Assembly: GCF_018320785.1 (NCBI RefSeq)
Contig: NC_054878.1
Location: forward strand, 44,759,429-44,823,428
Origin: Cheilinus undulatus
Taxonomy: Eukaryota; Chordata; Actinopteri; Labriformes; Labridae
Direction of reading: 5' to 3'
Length of the DNA stretch: 64,000 nucleotides
This document shows, one piece after another, positions 24,765 to 37,900 of this stretch. Numbering within the stretch: position 1 is the stretch's first letter; every line of letters begins with the position of its first letter. The notes beneath the pieces were generated by a model. That model made no database searches and was not told where the DNA came from. It saw only the letters and a list, made by a program, of their open reading frames with translations. The translations under genes were made by a program, and so were the position numbers.

Positions 24765-25973
24765 TCACAGGATGCTCTCCCGCTCCTCGCCAAAGGTGAC
24801 GGTGTCTGAGGAGACGGTGCAGATTTCAGGCGGGTCTCCGGGTTTCAGCCCCCTCTTCAGGTGGACGACTCTGACGTTCTCGTTGTTCGGCCCAGGTCGG
24901 GTGGCGGTGATGGAGGAAGTGGTGGAGGCGGTGCCGGAGGTCGGGGAGATAATGGCGTCACTGGAGGAGGAGGTGGTGGAAGAGGCGGGGTTGCAGGAGG
25001 AGGAGGTGGAACCCTCTGCGGGGGGGCGTGCTCGGTTGGCGTGCTGGGCGTTGGTGTTGTTGTTGAGCGTGACGTTACTTGGCGTGCGGTTCAGGTTGAA
25101 GGACTTGGATGAGGGCCAGGTGTCCTCGGGCGAGCTGGCGAGCAGGCTGCACTGGTCTTCAGAGCAGATGGACATGCGGGCGACGGCCGGGTCCTGCAGG
25201 CCGCTGAGGCTGCTGGGAACGCCTCGCTTCCTGGCCTGGCTCTCTTCATCCAGCTCGATCAGGTTGGCCCTCTCCAGCTGGGACAGGTCTGCCTCTTCAT
25301 CCTGCAGCGAGTGGTTTGGTGAGCTCTCGTTGGAACGCACGCCGGAGTCGGACGAGTCTTTCTTATCCAACATGGCGTCTGACAGGTAGTCCTTCCCCTT
25401 CAGTGCCAGTGATCCTCCAGGGAGTTTTGGGTCAACTGGTTTCTTCCCGTCTTTGAGCAGCGGGGCGTTGTCAGACTCCTCGGACTCTTCGTCATCACTG
25501 GTCAACTTCTGGTAGCGCAGGCCGCCCGCCGCCTTCAGCTTCAGGTCAGCAGCGCCCTGGAACAGCCCGCCCCTCTCTGCTGAGGTCTTGCGGGTCAGCA
25601 GAGATTTGGATGACCCGTGCTCGCCCTTCTCATCCTCCTCGGTGATGGGATCTAAAGCATCCCCATTGGCGGAGAAGTCGGTGCTGTCAGCGGGTGGTTT
25701 GGCGCTGCTCCTCTTGTTGAAAGACTTGCGTGCATCCTGCTCGCTGCCATCCTTGTTCTTGTCCTCTGATGATGATGTCATAAACTGACCCGGCTGTGGT
25801 TGGACAGGTCGCTCCCCGCCACCGCCACCCATCTCCAGCTGAGCCATCTGGGCAATGTACTCCTGGTAGGCATTGCGATACTCGGCCTGCTGTTTGTCGG
25901 TCAGTTTGGCGATGTCGTTGGATGACTCCTGAGAGTTCAGGCTTGTCATGCTGGCGGTTCTGTGAGCGCCACC
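24765..25973 (-). CDS. kidins220: kidins220 coding exon 28 (last), C-terminal tail
   Basis: 1209 bases including the TGA at 24767-24765. It encodes the [20 protein letters not shown] start, the conserved [35 protein letters not shown] and [17 protein letters not shown] blocks, a serine/threonine-rich stretch and the terminal FGEERESIL, a PDZ-binding end identical to human. The exon is GC-rich, so the opposite strand has a 205-codon open frame that is a shadow. Confidence 0.96.
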   Translation of the reverse strand, partial: GGAHRTASMTSLNSQESSNDIAKLTDKQQAEYRNAYQEYIAQMAQLEMGGGGGERPVQPQPGQFMTSSSEDKNKDGSEQDARKSFNKRSSAKPPADSTDFSANGDALDPITEEDEKGEHGSSKSLLTRKTSAERGGLFQGAADLKLKAAGGLRYQKLTSDDEESEESDNAPLLKDGKKPVDPKLPGGSLALKGKDYLSDAMLDKKDSSDSGVRSNESSPNHSLQDEEADLSQLERANLIELDEESQARKRGVPSSLSGLQDPAVARMSICSEDQCSLLASSPEDTWPSSKSFNLNRTPSNVTLNNNTNAQHANRARPPAEGSTSSSCNPASSTTSSSSDAIISPTSGTASTTSSITATRPGPNNENVRVVHLKRGLKPGDPPEICTVSSDTVTFGEERESIL

Positions 25974-28900
25974 CTGAGGACAGACAGAGAACAGCAGAAG
26001 ACTGAGTTTACCGCCATCAGATGGCCTAAAGAGAAGCCGACCAAAGAAACATAAGCAAATTAGCAGCTTTTATTCTGTTTATGAAAAGATGATGCTTAAT
26101 ATTCATCAATGATCTTTTACCAGAAGTAGCAATGATATGAGACTATAAGAGCCACAGATTGATTAATTGATTTATGAATGTTGGTCATCAAATCTCAGAC
26201 CTTTGGAGGATGTTTTCCTCACCGTGTATCTATTGGTCCAACTAATTAAAATGAGAGATAACGAGTGTAAGGAGCTAATATAGGAAATCAGTGAGTAATG
26301 GGATCCTTATTCACAACCTTTTCTAAACTATGAAAGTAAAGTTCAAGTGCTTGTTGACAGGGATTGACCAACACAAAACTATTCAAATACACAATTCCAA
26401 AAAAGTTGGGGCACTGTGTAAAATGTAAATAAAACAGGATGCAAGGATTGCCAAATCTCATAAACCCAAAATTTATTCACAATAAATGTGTTGCTGCCAT
26501 CAAATTCAAAATTAGCTTATATTTTCATGAAAAAGCAAGAATTTCTCATTTTCAACATCTGATATGTTGTTTGTGTTCTACTGTCAGTTAAATATGGTTT
26601 ATGAGATTTGCTAATCATAACATCCTTTTTTTTATTTACAATTTTCTCAGTGTCCCAATGTTTTTGGAACTGGTGTTTTATTTACCATCCACTGCATGTT
26701 CCCATGTCTCGCTGGCTCGTCCAGCCCTACGTTGCTCAGCTCCTCAAAGCTCAGGTTGAAGCTGTACATCGGTGAAGCGTCTGTGTTGGCGGCACCGGCG
26801 TGAGGCGGAGCCACAGCTCGCCTTCCTGTCTCAATGTGACCGCCCACCATGCTGCCCTGTTCGCTGGCGACTTCCTCCTGCAGCACCTGGCTCTCTATGA
26901 GACGCATGTCCAGAACCTGCAGAAAAGAAAGACAGTGAGGTATAGGTTAAACATCCGTGATGCATTTTTGAAATCTCTTACTTATTTGGGATTAGTAGGA
27001 CCTGATCAGCTACAGTATTTCTAAAAAAACATGAAGTCCTCATATGAGGACAGAGGGTCTGTTGTACTGTGTAACACCGTGAAGACACCATTGAATGAGG
27101 CTAACAGGTCTAAGTTCAGCAGAATTAACAGTAATGCTGCAGATATGATGTCCTCATCATAAAAAAATATGATGTCCTCATTTGAGGATGGTTAGAGGTT
27201 AAATAACTTCATTAGAGAGTAAAATGAGGACACAAAAACCTTTAGATGACAGAGCATTTCTACTCAAAGGTGGACTAACCGTGGCTCTGAAGAGCTGCCA
27301 GTCTCCAAAGTTCATGTTCATCTCCTTCTTCAGCTCGTCGATGTTACACTGAGACAAAACTCTGCCGTTAACGTTCGCCTGAAAACAACAAAAACACCCG
27401 TTATTATTGCTCTTTCAACCATTTCCTAATTCATGTAGTTCTGCACTCACTGACCTTCCTGATCGTGGCGCTGTACTGTCCCATCATGCTCTGGTCGATG
27501 CCTTCGATCTGTCGCACGCGCTCACAGACGGCCTCTGTCGTCATGGAGCTGAGAAGGATGGCGGGAGTGCCAGACACCACAGAGGCCGAGCCCTGAACAC
27601 AAACGATCACAGATATTAATCCCAGGACAAAAAAGCACTTAGAAAATGTGTTTATATTCATATTTGTAAAGTTTTAAAACTGTTGGTGAGAAAAAGTCAG
27701 CTAGGACGCACAGGAGACAACACACGGGAGAGAAACACACCGGCAGTCGGAAAGGCTGGCTACACACAAGAGGATTTCAGGCCCGGTTCATGGGCTGGTC
27801 TAACTGACTGTCCAAGACTACAGTACAGATATGATTATGTTACAGCTCCTGACTGAATCAGCCACCTGAAACCGAAGATGTCAACCAGCCCCAGGATTCT
27901 CATGTCTGTCGAATCTCCACTGTGAAATCCTTACTAGCATATGTGCTGACTCACCGTTAGGCTGGATCAGAGGATTACGATGCTAAAAATCAGTTAAAAC
28001 TGTCCTTTTTTCCTAGTTTTCACATTTTTAAATCTGTCAAGATCTGAAAATTGTCTCGTGAACAGCCAGCCAAACAATCATTTTCACTGAATATCAAATT
28101 TTAAACAAAAAATTCCTACCAGATCTTCACTGGCATTTAAAACCTACCTAAACCTAAATTCATCCAAAACCATTCCCTATTACTTTTTCATGAACTTGTC
28201 TTTCTTTTGGGCTCTCTGTCATCTTGTCATTATGATAAAACTGACCAAAGTTAAGCGATGATAAAGCCTGAAGGAAAATGTCTAATAGGAACATCTAAAG
28301 AAGGTAAAACTGATTCTTCTTGATTAATGTTTATTTAAAACTCTGAATACTATTTTATGTCAAGTTCTTTATAAGCAGAACGAACAGTCAGTATTTGTGC
28401 CACATTTTGTGTTTACTTTTCTTTATGATGCTTTCTTACAGCGTGTAGGCAGGGACCTGTGTGATGTGAGGGGCTCAGTGAGGAAGCAAAGGGTTAAAAG
28501 GTGCCAAAAGGTGTTTAATCTACTCTATTGAAGCTACAGGCTAGTTCAGGCAGGCAAGGTGCATGCTGGGAGTTGTAGTGGGCTGAGCACTTCAGAGGGT
28601 GTTAGGCCGTGCCCCTGTTTGTACCCCGTATTTAGATCCATGCTGGATATTCAGATACCAAGTGGAGACATCTCTGCAGGGCTCTTTGTTTATCACCGTT
28701 AGAACTCCTCGATTATGATCATGATTATACTGATCAATATGGGATCACGATTATTAAATATGTTTTCTCACTATTTTTGATTATTTATCAAGCTTAAACA
28801 TCCTCAACACATGAATACAAAAACATTGGCTGTGCTTTTGAGGTAGTGATGATATACTTCTATGTGCAAAATATCAACAAAATTTAGTATGAATGGTAAA

Positions 28901-31900
28901 AACCTACAAACAAAACAAGTGAAACACAGCATGCAGGGTCAGAGAATTTTCCAGCCAACAGATTTTTAATTTGATATCAAAACTCGGCAGTTTCCCAATT
29001 ATTGTTGCAAAAAAGGGGAAGAAAATATGGAAAACCACACCCCTGACCCTTTCAGGCAGTTCAGTTTAAATAGAGCGGTGCTAACCTGAAACGCCAGATG
29101 GATTTGTTTCACACATCCATCTGGAAAACCTTCCATAGATGGTGTTCAGGAAAGGGCAGAGACTTCGAAAAAAACTCAGAGAGTGATTGGATGGACATTC
29201 TGTCACATCTTTATGGGCCAATCAGAGCAACAAAATACGTGAAAAATACGTGAAAATACGAGGAGTAAACTTCATAGAGAACTACATAACGTGAGCCATG
29301 GCGACTGTAGACATGCCAGTACACGACTTTTTTCATTTTTGAAAAGAAAACAACTCACTGCTGTTCCTTGTTCTTCTTTTAACGAAGAAATGTCATCAAG
29401 TTCTGTTAAACTGGCACTTTAGCAGCATCCACGCTAATGTCTTCTGCCATAATTGTACCGGTCTCTTGTTGCTGCTTGTCAACATCACGGCTCCGCCGCG
29501 CCTGAAAGCACTGCCCCTCGTCGCTGATAGGTCCTGACACTTTCTAACTGGGCCGAAACGGTTCAGATGGGAGCTTTGAAAGATGGATTCACCAGTGAGA
29601 AACACGGAAATGGGTGAATCCATCTGCATTGCAAGGTTAGAGTGGTGCATTTTAGCACTTCTGGTTCCTTCATCTGAAAGTCTACAAGATTTTTGACTGA
29701 GTTTACGGTTAAATGCCTGAAATAAGGTCAGTGGTGAACACAAGCTCAAGAGAGTACGCCCCCAGGTTCGGGGCTAACTCCCCACATAAGGTCATGAGAG
29801 AAAAATTCGAGAACGGCTTGTTTTAGCACATTTTTTCTGAAAGGTGAGAGGGAGGGGATGGATTTTTCTGGTACTTGAGGGGATTGTGGACAGGCCAGAG
29901 GCACATATTTTTGTTAGAAAAGTCTGAAAAGTGATTTTTGCATAATACGTCCCTTTTAAATGAGACAGATTTCCCATCACAAGGACCAGAGAGGGCAGAC
30001 ATCAGCTGAAGGAAACTGGAGTAAGATCAGAGTTTAAAGTGCTAAACCATGAACTGTTCTGAACCAAAGAGGACATACACGAGCGTTGTGACACCACTCC
30101 TCCAGGCTTTAGACTGATGCTATCATCCTAGCTGCTCATGTTAACATTAGACTGTTCAGTCTCCTAGGAAACATGGTTATTACTGCTAATTCTTCACATA
30201 TTGTTGTTATCATCATCACTGAAATTATCTGCAAATCCCAGAAAATCAATCAAGATGGATTGGTGGTCAGGGCAGCAAGAAATGTGCAAATCGTGAACAC
30301 CGGCGCTGAAGTTTAGTCATCTTGGTATCTGATTATCCAGCATGAATGTTAAAGCAAAATACAAACAAGGTCTAAGAGTGGGAGCATACAAGAGGGGGAA
30401 TAAAGGAAGTGACGTTAGGGAGGGTTCAATACCTGGTTCCGTTTTAAAGATGAACCCTTATACTGCAGACAGACAGAGACATAGACAGACACACAGACGA
30501 GTGAGGAATGAAGCACAGCTGGAGAGAAACATCTGGAAAAACACGGAACACTGATGGACAGCATGGAGAGAGGACAAAGTGAATTTTCCTTTTCCTGGTT
30601 TCAAGTTCAGATCATCGGACAGGAAGGAAGAAACCAGAGACAGCTTTTTCAAAGAAGCCCCGAAAACCAGAGAAGAAGAAGATAAAGGGGAAGAACAACA
30701 AGGAAACAACAGAGTAGAAGAAAATGCAGAAGAAAAAGAACCAGGTAGAGACCAAAGAGGAGAGGAAGAGGAGGAAACAGAAGAGGATGAAGAGGAGGAA
30801 CAACAAGAGAAAGACTAAGAGGAAGATCATAAAACAAAAGAAGAAGATGAAGAAGCAAAAGGAAAATAAGAGGGAGATGATGATGAAGAAGAAGAAACAG
30901 AAGAGAAGAAGGAGGAAGAACAAAGACTGAGAGGAAAGAAAAGAAACAAAAGAAGAAGAAAAACAAGAGGAAGATGAAGAAAAGGAAGAAGCAGAGGAGG
31001 AAGAGGAACAATTTGAGGAAGACTAAGAGGAAGGTAAAGCAATAGACGAAGAAGAAGCAAAAGAAAAACAAGAGGAAGAAGAAGATGTGGCTTCCTACAC
31101 ATTTTTAAAAAACAGATGTCGAACAAAAGGAGATAAACAAGAAGAGTAAGAGGGAGAAAACAGGAAGAGGTAGAAGGAAAAGCAAAAGGAGTAGGAAATC
31201 AAGAAGAGGAAGGGGAAAAAGGAGAAGAGCAAGAAATGGAAGAAAGAGCGAAAAAGGAAGAAAAAGAAAGAGAGAAACAAGAGGAAGAAGGAGGAAAAGG
31301 AGGAGGTGAGCAAGAAGAGAAAGAAGGTGACAAACAGGAAGCGGAAGAAAGAGTGAAAGAGAAAGGAGAAAAAGAAAAGAGAAATAGGACAAAACAAAAA
31401 GAGGAAGAAGGAGCAAAAGAAGGCAAAAAACAAGAAGAAGACCAAAAAGAATAAAAACAGAAAAAAAAGACCATAAGACCAGGAACAAGGGAAGAAGAAG
31501 CAAAAGAAGGAGAAAACCAAGAAGAAGAAGAGTAGGAGGAGATGAGCAGAGGAGGAGCAGTGTTTCATGTTAACAGCAGAAGAAAATCAACCTAATCTAA
31601 AAGCTGGTGCTCTGATTTTGAATGTGATGTTTAATAAAGAAAACTTACACATAAAAGAAATAGTGAAGAAAGTAAGTAAATGTTTAAATTTGAAAATTAA
31701 ACTAAGAAATCAGTCCTTAGTTCAACTGAAGTTTCCTTCTTCATCAGTAAAGACAAATTTAATCAGCGACAGAGTGAAATTCAGCAGGAACATAAGATTT
31801 TCTGTTTCCTTCCCTTTGATCTTTCTCTTTTGGTCTTTTTTTCTTCTCTGTGAATAAATCAGACCGGGTCTGTCATACAGTCAGTGAAACAAACAACAAT

Positions 31901-34900
31901 AAGAACAGATGAAAGATCAAATCATGAATCACAGCATTTCATCCATGAGTCAGTAGTTATGATCCTCTGGAGCTCTGGTTCACGTGTGTTTTATACTCAC
32001 GGGTGTGACGGCGTCCCGGCTGAGGGAGTTTTTGCGTGGTGGGCGTGGATGGAAGTATGATGTGTAGGAGGTGGCCACGAGTGGGCGGGGCAGCTGGTAA
32101 AGGTGATGGGGGAAATATGGCTGAAGGGGAAGGGGGGGGTAGAAAATCAAAATTCATGGAGATGATTCAACGAGAAACAACAAGAAGGAAGCAACTTAAA
32201 AAACATTAAACGGTGAATCTGTGCAGGTCATTTTAGTCCGTTTTATGAATCTGTAAAGGAGGATGATCGATGCCGTCAGCTGGCTGTGGTTCGTCTTTAT
32301 GAGATGTTAGCGATGCTGCTGTAACTCCTTGATCTATTTTAATACTCCTCCTGATCTGAGGCGTGGTTGTGCTCAAGTTCACGGCATTCTGTCACCTTTC
32401 CTGCTTAATGTGTACATGAATGATCGTTCTGAGCTGTTAAAAGCTTGTAGGACTGGATGTTTGGTGGGTGACAGACTCATTAACCCTCTGATGTATGCTA
32501 ATGACTTGGTCGTCCTGTCACCTTACACTGCTGGCCTACAGCAGCTTCTCAGACTCTGTTACAGTTATATTTAAAAAAATGTCATAATTACAGTAAGAAC
32601 CAAAGACCATCAAAAGCGGCTCCTTTTGTTTTAACCCCTTAAAGCCTGTTGTATCATATTTGGTACATACTTTTATGATACCTCTATCTAACCAATATGA
32701 TCATAAATTACTAAAAAAAACTCCTGAATACAATCAGAAAAATTATTTAAAAAACGCCCTCAAGTGGATTATCAGTTACCAAAAACACCTGCTGTATCAA
32801 ATAAGGTAAAAAAAATATATTTAGTAAATTTCATGGAAATTTTGATTTTTTTGATTTCAGTAGAAAGTGAAATATACATTTCAATTTCAAAAAATGAATA
32901 TTTTCTGGCAATAATTTGTGTTTTCAGGCTTTTTTAAAATTATTTTATATTATTTATTAAATATATTTTTAAATTACACTTTTGCCGCTTTACACCAATT
33001 TGGCCAAATTTTAACACATTTTTGCCACTTAAAATCAATTTTTTTCAACTTTTAAACCCTTTCCACTTTTTTTCTGCCTATTTTTGCCACTTCTAAACCA
33101 ATTCTTGCCACTCTAGTGTTGGCTCTGTTGACCCATTATTGCAACTATTAACCCCTCTTTGCCACTTTTTACACCACATTTCACAATTTGATATGCCCAT
33201 TTTTGTCAGTTTAACCCATTCCTTCTAATTTCTGCCTCAGCTAACCCTTTTTTGAAAGTTTCTGTGAATTTTCATCCCATTTCACTAAATTTCCACCTAT
33301 TTTTGGCACTTTAATGTCATTTCAGCCACTTTTTAATCCCGTTACCACTTAATATGCCTGTTTTTGCCTCATTTATGCCTTTTTTTGGTTATTTTTGCCA
33401 CTTTTATCTAATATTCAGCAATTACAACCCATTTCTGCTCTTTTAATATCCAATTTCACCACCTTTTCCACTATTTTTTTGCCATTATTAACCCATTATC
33501 AACGTACTTTAATTCCGTTTTTAACAAAAGGATTTACATTTTTAAAAGGGCTACTTGCTACACAAATTAATCAAATTTTGTTTCTTTGTTAAGAGTGGTT
33601 ATTATTCAGGTTAAATATAAAATACCACAGCTTAACGTTACAATGGACCATGATTTTGTTTGGCTACAGTTTGGCTGGGCCCCAGAAAGTTCTCCCATTT
33701 TTCCCCCCTATTGGACGGCCTTGTCCACACAAACTATTCTTGAATGTGCATGTCTGTGTTCAGCCACCTTCAGGTACGGGGGGGGGGGGGGGGTCCCTGG
33801 CACATTTATTGTGGGGTTGTGGGCTGAAAAGGTTGAGAGCCACTGGTTTAAATGACTGCAGAGATTCAACGTCAGCACAGAACAACAACAAACACAAATG
33901 ATAAAAGGTGAAACAGAACCAGGTGAGCCGCCGTGTGATGACATCACAGACTTACCTTCATGTGGACAGTCAAGACGAGTCGATGTTTGGGACTAAATGT
34001 GAGCTACAGCTTTAACAAAACCTGAAAACTGCTCAGAGTGGGCGTTTACGTGTCACTATGAATGACATCACCAGCCTGTGGGCGGGGCCTGAACTCACCC
34101 TGTTGTAGAAGGGGTGCTGCGGTCCAGCCATGCCGCTGTAATAGCTGCTGTGAGGCTGTGGGGAGACTACGCCCCCTGCTGACTGGTTGAAAGGACCGGT
34201 GAAAGAGGCGGATGGCGAGATCGCTGACGACACTTGAGAGTAGACGGAGGTGGGGCGGGGCTGAGCCTCCTGCAAGGGGAGAGGGGGGTAGGAAACCCCG
34301 CCCATGTTCATCTGCTCACGAGCCGCTCGAACATCTGGAGCAGAGAGTCAGAATTAGAGAATGTTTATATCAACGTTGATAAAAACAAGTGTGATGAACT
34401 TTAACATATTTGTAAACAAATTAACAATTAACAAAGTTTAATATTGATTAACTGTTCAAACCTTGAGATACAACAGCAGCAACACAACTAGCTGAGGTAA
34501 TTTTGCAGTGTATCTACCTGCTATGATCTCTTTGACTTTAGGGTGGTTTGTATAATAACATCAGTGGTATTTACAGCTTCTTTGCTGTGCATTTACCCCT
34601 ATAATTTCCAATTTCTCAGAGGAGTATTTGTGGTACTTGTAGCATTTTTTGCACCTTAGCTACCAAACACCATACGATCATGTTTGGAGCAGTATCAGTA
34701 ATTTTCCAAGTTTTTTTTGCAGTGTATTAATCCACTTTAATCTTCTTTTTATTTTTACAGTACCAATGAGAAGTATTTATTTACCCCCTCTGATGTTTTA
34801 CTCTTTCACTGATTTTATAAATCAATCATGGTCAATTTAATTTGATTTTTTTTTAACAAAACAAACCTCTTAAATGTCAAAATGAAAACAGATTTCTACA

Positions 34901-37900
34901 AAGTAATGTAAATAAGATAAAAAATATATAAGCTACAAAAGTGACTGCATAAATAATAACCCTGTTTTCACTTTAATATTAAAGAGTTTTTTTTTATTTG
35001 TTTTTAGTTTAAAAAATCAAATTATATTGACCATGATTAATTTCTATAATCAACAAATGAGTATAACATTCAGGGGGCTGATGTAATTACCTGCTATAAT
35101 TACCTCAACCAAGGAGGTTGTGTTCAGTTCAGTAAAATGCTATTCTCTCCCTTTGTCTGGTGAATTCAGGGGTGTGTTTATAGTTTTGTTGTGATCTAGT
35201 TTACCCTTTATAACAGGGGTGTCAAACTCAAGGCCCGGGGGCCCGCCAGATCACATCATATTTTTGTTATACTGTCCCACCAGTTTGAGGTCTGCAGATT
35301 TCCTCTAGAATAAAAATATGAATTTAACATTGATGAATCTAAATATCCTTCATAAATCAAAAAAACTTTAAAAGTTAAAAGTAAATATAATTGGAAAAAG
35401 TTAGGGATGTGGGAAAAGAAACTGATTTGTGTTTTCATTTCATGCTTTCAATTTCGCATTTCAAAATTCTAACTTAAATATCTGATTTTGTATTTTTATG
35501 TCATTTTTTAATTCATACTTTTGACTCTAAATCCCATATTTTGAACTTTTAGACTCTCAATTTAAAACTGAAACTCCTATTTTGACCTTTAAACTCATTA
35601 TTTTGACTTTTATCTTGCATTTTAACCTTTTAATTTCATAATTTGGATGTTTATTTAAGATCTTGCCCTCTTAATTTCATGATTTAAATATTTTCCTGAC
35701 ATTTTGATCTTTCATCTCCTTTGACTTTTAATCTCATATTTTGAACTTTTAGACACATAATTTAAATTTTAATCTCAGATCTTGACATTAGAGCTAGGGT
35801 TTTTTTTTTCCCATAATTCCTTACTGACGAAAATAGGATTGACAGTTTGTGGTTACATGTTGACTCTGTTATGCTCTCAGGTTAGAACTAAATTCAGAAT
35901 CCGGACCCTGCTGTGATTTAGTTTGACATCCCTGCATTATAATCTCTGTTTGTTTGGACTGTAATAAGCAGTATTTGTGATGTTTTTGCATTTCATTTAC
36001 CAGCTATTATCCCCCTTTGGTTGTAGTTGTATAAGTTGTATGTTTTGCAATCTATTAAACACTCTAATCTTTGTCTGGGGCAGTATAAGGTGTATTTGTG
36101 GTGCTTTTTGCAGTAATTTTACCTGTAATTTTAAGCTCCCTTTGTTTGGAGCTATGTGCAGTATTTGTAATATTTTTAGAGGTGTGTTTACTTGCTAAAA
36201 ATCTTTCTTTGAATAGGGGAGAATTTGTAGCATTTGTAGATTTTTTTTGCAGTATATTTGTGTACTAAGATCACCTTTTTTTGTGCAGTACTTTTGAATT
36301 TTTGTGGCATATTTACCCGCAATGATTTCCCTCAGTTTTGGGTCCAAGTTGACTGTGCAGGGCAGAAATGTGCGGATGTCTCTGGCATTCAGGACGGGAG
36401 TTCTGGATGACAGGAAGACCTCAAAGCTGCGAACGTCTCCATCGATCTCCAGCAGCGGCTCCACATCTTTTGTGGTTGGGATATTTTTGGAAACTCTAAG
36501 AAAACAGAAAACAGACGAGTGATTTCCTGATTCTGCAGCTCATTCTGGATCAATGTGATAAAACTATAGATGAGTTTATTTCTCTGAAAATGACTACGAC
36601 CTCTGACCTCTCATAGATGGTCTTGAGTGTGGCTTGATCGGGGACTCCATCAGTTTCCTCCAGGTACAGGATGAGCCAGGATGTCCTGTAGGGCCACTGC
36701 TCAGTCAGGTTGATCCAGGACGCCAGACGGTCCCAATTAAAGCTGATCTGATTGGCTCTCAGCAGACGACCTGATGAACAAACAGGAAGAGGAGGCGTTT
36801 GATTTCTGTTAGCTTCAGGATAAAAATCCTAGATATAACTTCAATATTTTCATAAAAGAATCAGAACTTAAAGTTTATTAAATAACAACAGAATAAATAT
36901 AATGTGTAAGCTTCTGACATCATTTTTTGGCGATTTTGACTCAAAGTTTACGTCCCTGTAAAGTGATCAATAAAATAGATAATTTAGGTTTATTGTATGA
37001 CAGGCCACTCTGTTACAAACCACCAGGCCAAATTTCAGGCAAATACAACATCTCTAAGTTTATAAATTAAGCTTCCACATTGTGAAAAATGAGGCAGTAG
37101 TATCTGCTCTAGGATGGTGTGGGCGTGGCGATTGAATGTGCCTTTTAGCATCGCAATGCTAACAACAGACAGGAGGGATTGAAATGCTCCTGCTTGGAGA
37201 GAGACAAAGCCCCAGTCCACTTCTTTTAAACAACCAGGACTAAAGACAAGTAAAATATGGATTAAAAAATAATTTCAGCAGGTAAGATGTTTATTCCTGC
37301 CTGGTTCAAGAGAAAAATAGACAAGCTCTCCAGCAATTAGCCTGCCCCCTGACCTTACAGTGAATTATGTCCAGAGCAGAGACAGAAATCCGTTTTCTGT
37401 CACAAATCTCTCTTTTATGGTGCTTTTGGTGTCTTTCATGACTAATTAACAGACTGTAGTCAGTCTAGGTCCACCTTTTCGGGTCGGATAGATATGCTTG
37501 GTACCCCAACAGAAGGATGCTTAAAAATGGGACGGTTAGGTTCACTTGTTTTGGTGCTTTCCCCAACTTTTTCCTGTATTAATACAAATAAAAGCTTAAT
37601 GAACCAGACGACTTTTAACCTGTACCTCTGTTCTTAAGTCAGACTGAACCGCCAAACCAGACTTTAAAGATGTATCAAACTTTTTTATCCAAAGATTTTA
37701 ATAGAAATTTCTCTGGACATATAAACATCAAAAGTCTGCTGCAAACTTTATCTCCTTATGTGCACTGATCCCACTCTTCATCGATCAGTTATGATATTGA
37801 TTCTATGATTGGATAATCAGCTGATGATTTACCTGTGACAGACACGATGTTGAGCAGCCTCCTCATGGTCTGCGGGCTGATGTCACTGAACCAATCCTCC

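Larger units (their letters stand above)
34500..36325 (-). repeat. Degenerate 60-80 bp array in intron 22 that resembles the exon 22 splice donor
   Basis: On the plus strand a unit of the form GCAGTATTTGTA ... TTTACCTGCTATAATCTCC recurs near 34515, 34594, 35090, 35998, 36117 and 36188, in weaker form near 34662 and 36054, and finally as the exon border itself (TTTACCCGCAATGATTTCC, 36313-36331). The array is interrupted by a Tc1-type MITE (34758-35060) and a hAT-like element (35214-35934). Confidence 0.6.

Noticed and set aside
24772..25389. 205-codon plus-strand frame opposite kidins220's last exon
   Set aside because: Antisense shadow of a GC-rich, serine-rich coding exon; no independent support.
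30458..31568. Several E/K-rich plus and L/F/S-rich minus frames
   Set aside because: Low-complexity reading of the polypurine tract.
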